Made by a program: the position numbers and the translations under genes
Shown here: positions 19,231 through 26,359 of the stretch, piece after piece
How the letters are laid out: the number at the start of each line of letters is the position of its first letter
How positions within the stretch are numbered: the first letter of the stretch is position 1
Assembly (NCBI GenBank): GCA_021323655.1
Contig: JAJPKO010000062.1
Coordinates: 1-64,000, forward strand
Source: Acidobacteriaceae bacterium
Lineage (GTDB): Bacteria; Acidobacteriota; Terriglobia; Terriglobales; Acidobacteriaceae
DNA: 64,000 bases
Reading direction: 5' to 3'
The notes under the pieces: model-generated
Database searches by the model: none
What the model saw: the letters and a program-made list of their open reading frames with translations, nothing else
What the model was told of the DNA's origin: nothing

Positions 19231-19995
19231 ATGAATCTGACCCCCGTTGTTTTGCAGCCAGGTCCTGCAAGCAGCATGGAAGTGCAAGAGGCCGTAAAAC
19301 TGCAGCCGGCATCAGTGATACCGCATGGGAAGGCGTTCACCCACCAGGCGCTGGATGAAAATGCATGGAGCCTGTCCGAGGGCAAGCGCATGTTCGACTT
19401 TGTCGCCGCAACCATCGGCCTGATTGTATTCTTCCCGCTCATGGTCCTGATTGGCATAGCAATTGCGCTGACTTCCCCGGGACCAATCCTGTTCCGGCAG
19501 AGACGCATGGGCAAACGCGGCACTCTGTTTACGATTTACAAGTTCCGCACCATGGTCAATGGAGCGGAAAGCGGCCCCAGCATTACGGTGCAGGGGGACA
19601 AACGCATTACCAGGATTGGAGCGATCCTGCGCAAGTTCAAGCTCGATGAGCTGCCGCAGTTCATAAACGTGATCAAGGGCGACATGAGCTTTGTGGGACC
19701 GCGCCCCAAACTGCCGCACCATGAGAGCCTGCATATGCCCTTCCGTCCGGGAATTACAGGTGCGGCCACGCTGGCTTTTCGCTGCGAGGAAGAACTGCTG
19801 CGCCGTGTTCATGCCGACAACCTGGACTTCTTCTATGCGCGTACGGTGAAGCCGCTCAAGGCAAAGCTTGATTGGGAGTACATGCAGCGCGCTACCTGGT
19901 GGAGTGACCTGGGCCTGTTGTGGTGCACTCTGACGGCCTGCCTGTCACGCCAGACGGTGCCTCTGCCTGTGATTGAGTTCCCCAGCGGGGATTAG
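19231..19995 (+). CDS. bacterial sugar transferase (undecaprenyl-phosphate glycosyl-1-phosphate transferase)
   Basis: The product has 254 residues. It is the short, PglC-like type that starts exopolysaccharide repeat assembly by moving a sugar-1-phosphate to undecaprenyl phosphate at the inner membrane. After a ~50-residue variable N-terminus come KRMFDFVAATIGLIVFFPLMV (single membrane helix, 52-80), SPGPILFRQRRMG, YKFRTM (103-108), KLDELPQFINVIKGDMSFVGPRP and FRPGITG. The multi-pass N-terminal part of WbaP/WcaJ is absent. It lies 383 bases after the SLBB exporter gene on the same strand. Sugar specificity cannot be read from sequence. Confidence 0.93.
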   Translation: MNLTPVVLQPGPASSMEVQEAVKLQPASVIPHGKAFTHQALDENAWSLSEGKRMFDFVAATIGLIVFFPLMVLIGIAIALTSPGPILFRQRRMGKRGTLFTIYKFRTMVNGAESGPSITVQGDKRITRIGAILRKFKLDELPQFINVIKGDMSFVGPRPKLPHHESLHMPFRPGITGAATLAFRCEEELLRRVHADNLDFFYARTVKPLKAKLDWEYMQRATWWSDLGLLWCTLTACLSRQTVPLPVIEFPSGD

Positions 19996-20094
19996 CTGCG
20001 CACTTCGTGCGATTGGATTTGCCCGGGCGCGCTTCCCTGTCCCGGACCGCAAACCCTGAAATGAAACCTGAACCATGCCTGAGAACAGGGATGA

Positions 20095-21822
20095 TTAGTT
20101 CACAAACTTCAGCATGACCGGGGTCTGTCCTTCGATCTGCGATTGGAGAATGGCAGTGATGGTGCTGGCCGGAAGCGGTTTGGCGAAGTAGTAGCCCTGT
20201 CCGAACTGGCAGCCGAGCGATTGCAGGAACTTCATCTGGCTGGCGTTTTCGATGCCTTCGGCCACTACGTTCATCTTTAAGGAATGGGCCAGGTGGATGA
20301 TGGCGCTGACGATCTCCTGCGACCCGCGCTGGCTCGTCATGCGCTGGATAAAGGAGCGGTCAATCTTCAGTGTGTCGAACGGAAAGCGGTGCAGGTGGTT
20401 GAGCGAACTGTATCCGGTGCCGAAGTCGTCCATGTGCAGACCAACGCCCATGCGCCGCAGCTGCTGCATGGTTTTGTAGGCGGTCTCTGAATCGGCCATG
20501 AGGCTGCTCTCGGTCATCTCCAGACCAACATGGTGCGCGGCCACCTCATTTTCTTCAAGCACGGCAGCAATGCGCTCAACCAGGTCAGGCTGGCTGAACT
20601 GGCCGGCGGAAAGGTTGATGCTGACGCGCAGGTCAAAAGGCGTTTCGGTCAGCGAGCGCCATTGTGCCATCTGACGGCAGACTTCCCTGAGCACCCAGTC
20701 ACCCAAAGGCAGGATCAGCCCCGTCTCTTCTGCAATGGGGATGAAGTCAGAAGGCGGCACCAGACCGCGCTCCGGATGCTGCCACCGTACCAGAGCTTCC
20801 AGGCCAACCACTTTGCCAGACTGAAGGTCCACCTCGGGTTGGTAGTAGAGCACCAGCTCTCCGGATTCGATGGCATTGCGCAACTCAGCTTCGAGATGAA
20901 GGCGGCGCAGGGCCTGTTCACGCATCGGAATGGAAAAACAGGTGGGGCGCACCTGTCCGCTGGACTTTGCGCGTTCCACCGCAAGACTGGCGTCGCGCAG
21001 CAGGTCTTCGACGCGCTGATGGCCTGCTTCTGCCATGACTACGCCGACCCATGCAACAATACTGATTTTCTTCTCGCGCACGGCAAAGGGGCGCATCATT
21101 TCCTGCTGAAGGATGGAGGCCATCTGAAGCGCTTCCAGCTTGCTCTTTGTGCCGTCGAGCAGGACGTAAAATTCTGTGTCGGAAAGACGCGCGGCCAGAT
21201 GGCCGCTCTTAAGCACATTCGTCGTGCGCCGCGCGGCTTCCATGAGCAGGGTGTCAGCGGCAGCAAAACCCAGGCTTTCGGCAATGGGCCGGTACCGCTC
21301 CAGATTGATGACAACAACGGCAAAGTCCCACGCCTTCTGGTCGCGGGCCTTGCCGAGACGCTGCTCCAGACGCTCTACAAAGGAAAGCCGGTTGGGCAGC
21401 CCCGTGAGCGGATCGCAGCTTCGGCGTTCGGTGCGGTCTGCCAGCGCTCCTCCGCAAAGGCCGCGGATGCGGTCTGCCATGCCGCAGGCCTCGGCCCAGC
21501 GCCAGCCTCCATCGCGATGCCGCAGGCGGTGCTCATATTGAAAGCCAGAGGATTTGCCCGCAGCCAGGGCCTTCAGTTCAGCTTCCAGACGTGGCCTGTC
21601 TTCTGGATGCACACGGGCCAGCCAGTCCTGCAATGGACCTGCCGATTCTCGAGGCTCTTCGCCCAGAATGGCTTGCCAGCGCGGAGAGTAGCGCACCACG
21701 CCGCTCCGGAGGTCCCATTCCCAGAAGCCTTCGGACGCGGCCCGGAGGGCGAAGCCGTAACGCTGTTCCACGATCTTGTCTTCGGTCTGGTCCTCGGTCT
21801 GGTCCTCGATCAGGCGGCGCAT
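20095..21822 (-). CDS. PAS-GGDEF-EAL protein, probable c-di-GMP phosphodiesterase
   Basis: About 575 residues from ATG 21822 (MRRLIEDQ). The frame runs to 22017, but the extra part overlaps the opposite fpg gene and looks non-coding. A PAS domain lies at ~15-130 (FWEWDLRSGVVRYSPRW; WLARVHPEDRPRLEAEL). A GGDEF-type domain follows (SCDPLTGLPNRLSFVERLE), but its active loop reads SDTEF at about 213-217, so cyclase activity is probably lost. The EAL domain (about 310-560) keeps GLEALVRW, NLSAGQF, DDFGTGYSS and KIDRSFI, so c-di-GMP hydrolysis is likely. No membrane segment is present. Residues 6-14 encode a short EDQT repeat from a 12-base tandem duplication at 21781-21804. Confidence 0.9.
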   Translation of the reverse strand: MRRLIEDQTEDQTEDKIVEQRYGFALRAASEGFWEWDLRSGVVRYSPRWQAILGEEPRESAGPLQDWLARVHPEDRPRLEAELKALAAGKSSGFQYEHRLRHRDGGWRWAEACGMADRIRGLCGGALADRTERRSCDPLTGLPNRLSFVERLEQRLGKARDQKAWDFAVVVINLERYRPIAESLGFAAADTLLMEAARRTTNVLKSGHLAARLSDTEFYVLLDGTKSKLEALQMASILQQEMMRPFAVREKKISIVAWVGVVMAEAGHQRVEDLLRDASLAVERAKSSGQVRPTCFSIPMREQALRRLHLEAELRNAIESGELVLYYQPEVDLQSGKVVGLEALVRWQHPERGLVPPSDFIPIAEETGLILPLGDWVLREVCRQMAQWRSLTETPFDLRVSINLSAGQFSQPDLVERIAAVLEENEVAAHHVGLEMTESSLMADSETAYKTMQQLRRMGVGLHMDDFGTGYSSLNHLHRFPFDTLKIDRSFIQRMTSQRGSQEIVSAIIHLAHSLKMNVVAEGIENASQMKFLQSLGCQFGQGYYFAKPLPASTITAILQSQIEGQTPVMLKFVN

Positions 21823-21945
21823 AAAGAATAGGCAGGTCTCCAGTTTCCGTATCGGCAGCGGAATGAAAACGTTTAGCTTTGATACGCTCCGCGTACCAGA
21901 GAGCTTTACGGCGGTTGTTCCTGAGATATGGTTGAATGGAAACCT

Positions 21946-22743
21946 ATGCCGGAAGGAAATGAGATTCATCGCTTTGCCCAGACCCACGCGGCCCTGTTCG
22001 CCGGGCGGAAGGTGCATGTGGATTCACCCAATGGCAGGTTTGCAGATGCCAACGCCCTTGACGGAAAAAAGCTGCTCGGGGTGGATGCTGTGGGCAAGCA
22101 CCTGGGTTACAACTTCGGGCGCGACCTGATCATGCATGTGCATCTGGGTATCTATGGAGACTTTCGCCAGGGCAAGATGCCTTTGCCCGAAGTGACGGGC
22201 GCGGTGCGGCTCCGCATGTATACCAGGACGGACTGGCTGGAGCTACGGGGCGGAACAGACACCTCCATTTTTTCCGGGGCCAAATGGGGGTCGCTGCTGA
22301 AGCGGCTGGGGCCTGATCCTCTTCGTCCAGGCGCGGACCCTGCACCCGGCTTTGAGAAGATACAAAAGCGGAATACTCAGATTGGCGCGCTGCTGATGGA
22401 CCAGTCTGTTTTTGCCGGGATTGGCAATATCTATCGCGCTGAGCTGCTGTTTCGCGCGCGGATTTCGCCATGGCGTCCGGGAAAGGAGACAAGCCTGGCA
22501 GAACTGAAGGGAATCTGGAAAGACGCGAAGAAGCTGCTGAGCGAGGGCGTGAAGAATACGCGGTATGTGACGACGATACCCAAAGACCGCCCGCACAGGA
22601 GTGCCAGGCTGGTGCTTGAGGAAGAGCTGCACTATGTGTATCGCAGGCATGGAAAGCCCTGCTTTATTTGTGGGACAAAGATTGGGCGGAAGGAAATGGC
22701 CGGGCGGACGGTGTATTGGTGTCCGAAGTGTCAGAAAGATTAA
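21946..22743 (+). CDS. Fpg/Nei family DNA glycosylase
   Basis: The product has 265 residues. The family requires a proline immediately after the initiator Met, so the start is fixed at ATG 21946 (MPEGNEIHRFA) and not the in-frame ATG 21928. Pro2 and Glu3 are the catalytic residues. The helix-two-turn-helix is seen in MDQSVFAGIGNIYRAELLFRA. The C-terminal zinc finger has CFICGT (about 239) and YWCPKCQ (about 258-263). EIHRFA is closer to endonuclease VIII (Nei) than to MutM, and the 8-oxoG specificity is unsettled. It is divergent from the EAL gene and convergent with tsf. Confidence 0.92.
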   Translation: MPEGNEIHRFAQTHAALFAGRKVHVDSPNGRFADANALDGKKLLGVDAVGKHLGYNFGRDLIMHVHLGIYGDFRQGKMPLPEVTGAVRLRMYTRTDWLELRGGTDTSIFSGAKWGSLLKRLGPDPLRPGADPAPGFEKIQKRNTQIGALLMDQSVFAGIGNIYRAELLFRARISPWRPGKETSLAELKGIWKDAKKLLSEGVKNTRYVTTIPKDRPHRSARLVLEEELHYVYRRHGKPCFICGTKIGRKEMAGRTVYWCPKCQKD

Positions 22744-22764
22744 GACCCGGCGCCGGGCCGGGTC
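22744..22764 (-). terminator. hairpin between the convergent fpg/nei and tsf genes
   Basis: GACCCGG (22744-22750) pairs with CCGGGTC (22758-22764). On the minus strand the stem is followed by TTAATCTTTC, so it could end tsf transcripts. The T-tract is imperfect, and on the plus strand it is weaker (CTTTCGG). Confidence 0.5.
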
Positions 22765-22771
22765 CTTTCGG

Positions 22772-23434
22772 TTATGCCTGCTGCTCTTCGGCAGCGACAG
22801 CTTTGGTTTGCGCTACGGTCCAGTTGGCATCGCCGACCTTGAACCGGGCGAAGCGGCGGACAGTGATGTTTTCACCGAGCTTGCCGACCTTCTGGGCAAT
22901 CAGGTCCTTGATCGAGACGGTCTGCTCCTTGATGAAGGGCTGTTCGAGCAGGCAGACTTCCTCGTAGAACTTGCTCATCTTGCCCTCGACAATCTTCTCG
23001 ATGACCGGAGCAGGCTTGCCGGTCTCGGCGGCCTGGGCGCGGAAGACCTCTTTCTCGCGCTCGAGGTCTTCTGTGGTGACATCTTCGCGGCGGATATAGC
23101 GCGGGTCGGTCGCCGCAATGTGCATGGCGATGTCCTTCAGAAGCTCCTGAAAATCAGGAGTGCGGGCGACGAAGTCGCTTTCGCAGTTGACTTCCACCAG
23201 CACGCCGATCTTGCCGCCAGCGTGGATGTAGGTGCCGACTGCACCCTCGTTCGTGGTGCGGGAGGCCTTCTTCTGGGCGGAGGCCATTCCGCGCTTGCGC
23301 AGAATGACGAATGCCTCTTCCATGTTGCCCTTGGCTTCCTGCAGGGCCTTGAGGCAGTCGCCCATGGGCGCGCCTGACTTCTCACGCAGCTCTTTTACCA
23401 GCTTTGCATCAATTTTCTCAGTCACAGTTGACAT
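22772..23434 (-). CDS. tsf: elongation factor Ts
   Basis: The product has 220 residues. It is the nucleotide exchange factor for EF-Tu. The N-terminal UBA-like region (KLVKELREKSGAPMGDCLKALQEAKGNMEEA) and the core motif NCESDFVART are clear. It is shorter than the E. coli protein (283), matching the compact form found in many phyla. ATG 23434 is preceded by AAAAGGGA. It is the last gene of the rplM-rpsI-rpsB-tsf series. Confidence 0.97.
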   Translation of the reverse strand: MSTVTEKIDAKLVKELREKSGAPMGDCLKALQEAKGNMEEAFVILRKRGMASAQKKASRTTNEGAVGTYIHAGGKIGVLVEVNCESDFVARTPDFQELLKDIAMHIAATDPRYIRREDVTTEDLEREKEVFRAQAAETGKPAPVIEKIVEGKMSKFYEEVCLLEQPFIKEQTVSIKDLIAQKVGKLGENITVRRFARFKVGDANWTVAQTKAVAAEEQQA

Positions 23435-23508
23435 TCCCTTTTCCCCAATCTTTTTCTATACCACGCGTGTGTTGCGGTCCGGACAACACACAGCATCCAG
23501 ACACAACG

Positions 23509-23541
23509 AAAGCGTGGCCCATTGAACCGCAGCCACGCTTT
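23509..23541 (-). terminator. stem-loop between rpsB and tsf
   Basis: AAAGCGTGGC (23509-23518) pairs with GCCACGCTTT (23532-23541), a 10-bp perfect stem with a 13-base loop. On the minus strand it lies 24 bases after the rpsB stop. The tail after the last TTT is CGTTGTG, so it may be a partial terminator or processing site that lowers tsf expression relative to rpsB. Confidence 0.5.
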
Positions 23542-23565
23542 CAGAGAACCCGGAACGAACAGGTC

Positions 23566-24450
23566 TTAGTAGCTGCTTTCCGCCGCCTCTGATTCATCGA
23601 GAGCGCTGACCACGGCAGGCGACTTGCGAATCACGCCGCCGAGTGCTGCTTCAAGGTCAACGTCTTCTTCATAGGTGCTGGCTTCGACGTTCTCGACCGT
23701 GCCAGCTTCGCCTTCGGTCTGTGCTTCGGTGGTACCGCCGACGGCTTCGGCAAACTGCTTGTCGCCGACCAGCTGCACGCCTTCAATGATGGAATCAGAG
23801 ATCTTCGAGGCGAACAGTCGAATGGCACGCAGCGCATCGTCGTTGCCCGGAATAACATAGTCCACGACCGTGGGGTCGCAGTTTGTATCTACGACAGCGA
23901 CGACGGGGATGCCCAGCTTGCGGGCCTCTTTTACCGCAATGGCCTCGTTGTTCGAGTCAATTACGAAGAGCGCATCGGGCAGACGCTTCATGTTCTTGAT
24001 GCCGGCAAGGTTCGCCTGAAGGTGCTTACGCTCGCGCTCCAGACGAATGACTTCCTTCTTCGTCAGCAGCTCGTAGCGGCCATCTGTGGCCATCTCATCA
24101 AGTTCCTGAAGGCGCTTCACCGACTTCTGCACCGTCACCCAGTTGGTCAGCAGCCCACCCAGCCAGCGGTTGTTGATATAGAACATGCCGCAGCGGGTGG
24201 CTTCCTCGGCGATGGCGTCCTGCGCCTGCCGCTTGGTGCCGACGAACAGAATGATTTTGCCCTGTGCGGCAACGTCGGTGACGTACTTGGCCGCGTCCTT
24301 GAACATCTTCAGGGTCTTCTGCAGGTCAATGATGTAAATGCCGTTGCGCTCGCCGAAGATGTACTCCTTCATACGAGGGTCCCAGCGCTTTGTCTGATGC
24401 CCGAAGTGGACTCCCGCTTCGAGCAGCTCCTTCATGGTGATTGTGGCCAA
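23566..24450 (-). CDS. rpsB: 30S ribosomal protein S2
   Basis: The product has 294 residues. S2 blocks run along the length: [50 protein letters not shown] and [11 protein letters not shown]. The start codon is TTG at 24450 (read as Met-Ala-Thr), with a strong GGAGG 5 bases upstream. The in-frame ATG five codons later lacks such a site. The C-terminal ~60 residues are acidic and extended compared with E. coli S2 (241). The 177-base leader (24451-24627) has CCCGGC/GCCGGG-like arms that might serve S2 autoregulation. Confidence 0.97.
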   Translation of the reverse strand: MATITMKELLEAGVHFGHQTKRWDPRMKEYIFGERNGIYIIDLQKTLKMFKDAAKYVTDVAAQGKIILFVGTKRQAQDAIAEEATRCGMFYINNRWLGGLLTNWVTVQKSVKRLQELDEMATDGRYELLTKKEVIRLERERKHLQANLAGIKNMKRLPDALFVIDSNNEAIAVKEARKLGIPVVAVVDTNCDPTVVDYVIPGNDDALRAIRLFASKISDSIIEGVQLVGDKQFAEAVGGTTEAQTEGEAGTVENVEASTYEEDVDLEAALGGVIRKSPAVVSALDESEAAESSY

Positions 24451-24627
24451 ACAGCCTCCTTCGTGGATTGCATCCCGGCAGTTTGAGGGCCGGGATTGAT
24501 TCCCCTTTTTGGGAAGATTTACTTGCTAAAACCGTAGTTGTCAGTTCCCGGCAGCCAATCTCCAGTCCCCGGTGCCATGGCTTCAGCAACTGGGGACCTG
24601 CAACTAAGAACAAACAACTCAAACGCA

Positions 24628-25023
24628 CTAGCGCTTGCTGAACTGGAACCGCTTGCGGGCGCCCTTCTGACCGTACTTCTTGCGCTCCTTGACGCGAGCG
24701 TCGCGGGTCAGCAGGCCATCAGCCTTCACGGTCTTGCGCAGTTCTGCATTGAACTCGAGCAGGGCGCGGGCAATGCCCATCTTGACCGCATCGGCCTGGG
24801 CCGCAACTCCGCCACCGCTTACGCGGACGACCACGTCAAAGGCGTTCGTGGTCTCGGTCAGCGCCAGAGGACGCTTCGCCGATACGCGCTGCTGCTCAGT
24901 GACGAAGTACGTCTCAAAAGGCTTGCCGTTGACCTTGAAGTCGCCGCTGCCGGGGCGCAGAAACACGCGGGCTATCGCCGCCTTGCGCCGCCCCGTTCCG
25001 TAATACTGGACCAAATCTGCCAT
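24628..25023 (-). CDS. rpsI: 30S ribosomal protein S9
   Basis: The product has 131 residues. [19 protein letters not shown] opens the domain, and it ends in [17 protein letters not shown], the conserved basic tail whose final SKR reaches the P-site tRNA. ATG 25023 follows AAGGATAATC. It is 21 bases downstream of rplM, the usual pairing in bacteria. Confidence 0.98.
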   Translation of the reverse strand: MADLVQYYGTGRRKAAIARVFLRPGSGDFKVNGKPFETYFVTEQQRVSAKRPLALTETTNAFDVVVRVSGGGVAAQADAVKMGIARALLEFNAELRKTVKADGLLTRDARVKERKKYGQKGARKRFQFSKR

Positions 25024-25044
25024 GATTATCCTTAAACCTGAATC

Positions 25045-25479
25045 CTATGCCTTTACTTCCAGCACCTCAGGCTTCTGCGCCTGATGCGGGTGCTGCTCAC
25101 CGCGATACACATTCAGCTTCGCCGCCATTTTGCGGCCGAGCTTGGTCTTGGGCAGCATGCCCTTGATCGCTTCTTCAACAATCTTTTCCGGCTTGCGCTC
25201 AAGCAGGCGAACGAAGGACTCTTCGCGCAGGCCGCCGGGGAAACCGGTGTAGCGGCGATAGACCTTGCTCTGGCTCTTGAGGCCGGTGAGGCGTACCTTC
25301 TCCGCGTTGATCACGATCACGTGGTCGCCCATATCAATAAAAGGCGTATATTTGGGATTTCTCTTGCCACTGAGCACACTGGCCGCTTCGGTTGCCAGAC
25401 GTCCCAGGGTCTTGCCGCTTGCGTCCAGCACGAACCACTTGCGGCTGATCTCGTTCGCGCTCGGAATGTACGTCGCCAT
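25045..25479 (-). CDS. rplM: 50S ribosomal protein L13
   Basis: The product has 144 residues from ATG 25479 (MATYIPS). The frame is open a further 42 codons upstream, but L13 starts here and GGAG precedes the codon. Conserved L13 blocks are [40 protein letters not shown] and [12 protein letters not shown]. It is the first gene of the ribosomal block. Its promoter should lie in 25480-25757, which is shared with the divergent DUF6314-like gene. Confidence 0.97.
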   Translation of the reverse strand: MATYIPSANEISRKWFVLDASGKTLGRLATEAASVLSGKRNPKYTPFIDMGDHVIVINAEKVRLTGLKSQSKVYRRYTGFPGGLREESFVRLLERKPEKIVEEAIKGMLPKTKLGRKMAAKLNVYRGEQHPHQAQKPEVLEVKA

Positions 25480-25757
25480 CTTTACTTGTCTCCAGCAAAT
25501 CTCTGCGTTTTTCACGCGATTCGCCCCACGCAAAACGCTGACCGTGGTCAAATTTCCCACAGCCGGACATCTTCTGTTCGCGTGAGGGTCAAGGCGCAGT
25601 CTCAACCAAAGTCGGGAATGCTTCCGAATCTACTGTCCGGCCCAAAGACATACAGGCGGACAAATGCGGAACTGCGCAAGGATTTCAGAATAAGGGATTT
25701 TACGGCGAGAGTCAATTCCCATCTCACCCCGCTCCTCTCTATTCTGATTTCAGGGCC

Positions 25758-26207
25758 ATGGCAGTTTCTATCCAGTGCGGAGACATCCTCGATTTCCTTC
25801 TGGGCGCGTGGGCGTTTGAGCGCGAGGTGACCGGAATGGCGAGCGGCGAGGGCACCGCTTTCCTCCGGCCCCTGGATGAGGACACGGCACTCTACGAGGA
25901 ATCGGCGCAGGTGCAGCTCATGAATGGGCACGTGCTTCATGGAACACAGCGCTACCTGTATTGCCGGCGCAAAGATGGCCCTTCAGGACTGGATGTACTT
26001 TTCTATGAAACGGGGAGGATCTTTCACCAGTTGCGGTTCCAGGAAGATGAGAGCCGTGGACTGGTGGCAGCTGGCACTCATTGGTGCAGCGAGGACTGCT
26101 ATCGGTCGCGATACGAACTGCGTGACGATGGCAGATTCATCGTCCAGCATACGGTGCGCGGGCCGCGCAAGAACTATACGATACGCACTGTCTACAGCCG
26201 GAAGTAG
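25758..26207 (+). CDS. DUF6314-like protein
   Basis: The product has 149 residues. The pattern matches what I recall of DUF6314: an opening L-x-G-x-W-x-F-x-R (LLGAWAFEREV), a central YEESAQVQL, QRYLYCRR, GRIFHQLRF, a His/Cys block THWCSEDCY, and a closing V-x-GPRK-x-Y (VRGPRKNYTIRTVYSR). It is probably a small calycin-like beta barrel. The ligand is unknown. No signal peptide is present. It is transcribed away from rplM. Confidence in the family is moderate because it rests on remembered motifs. Confidence 0.75.
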   Translation: MAVSIQCGDILDFLLGAWAFEREVTGMASGEGTAFLRPLDEDTALYEESAQVQLMNGHVLHGTQRYLYCRRKDGPSGLDVLFYETGRIFHQLRFQEDESRGLVAAGTHWCSEDCYRSRYELRDDGRFIVQHTVRGPRKNYTIRTVYSRK

Positions 26208-26290
26208 TGGCGCGAGAACTTCCTCGCAGGCCTTCCCTGTAGAACACGCTGCCACTCGGCTCGTAATCTTGATGCAAAGTGCGACGCTGC

Positions 26291-26345
26291 CAGTCTGTAC
26301 ACCAGTCTGTACAATGGTTCTGAATTTTTGGTTCTGAAATTTTTT
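26291..26345 (+). repeat. two adjacent tandem repeats upstream of the GH31 gene
   Basis: CAGTCTGTACAC (26291-26302) is followed directly by CAGTCTGTACAA (26303-26314), 11 of 12 bases identical. Next come TGGTTCTGAATTTT (26315-26328) and TGGTTCTGAAATTTTTT (26329-26345). The GH31 start is 15 bases further on. The regular arrangement resembles paired operator sites, but no regulator gene is adjacent. Confidence 0.6.
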
Positions 26346-26359
26346 CATCTGGAAGGCCC

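Noticed and set aside
20530-21831. 433-codon open frame on the plus strand
   Set aside because: It lies fully antisense to the PAS-GGDEF-EAL gene, whose domains are unmistakable. The product has no recognisable features.
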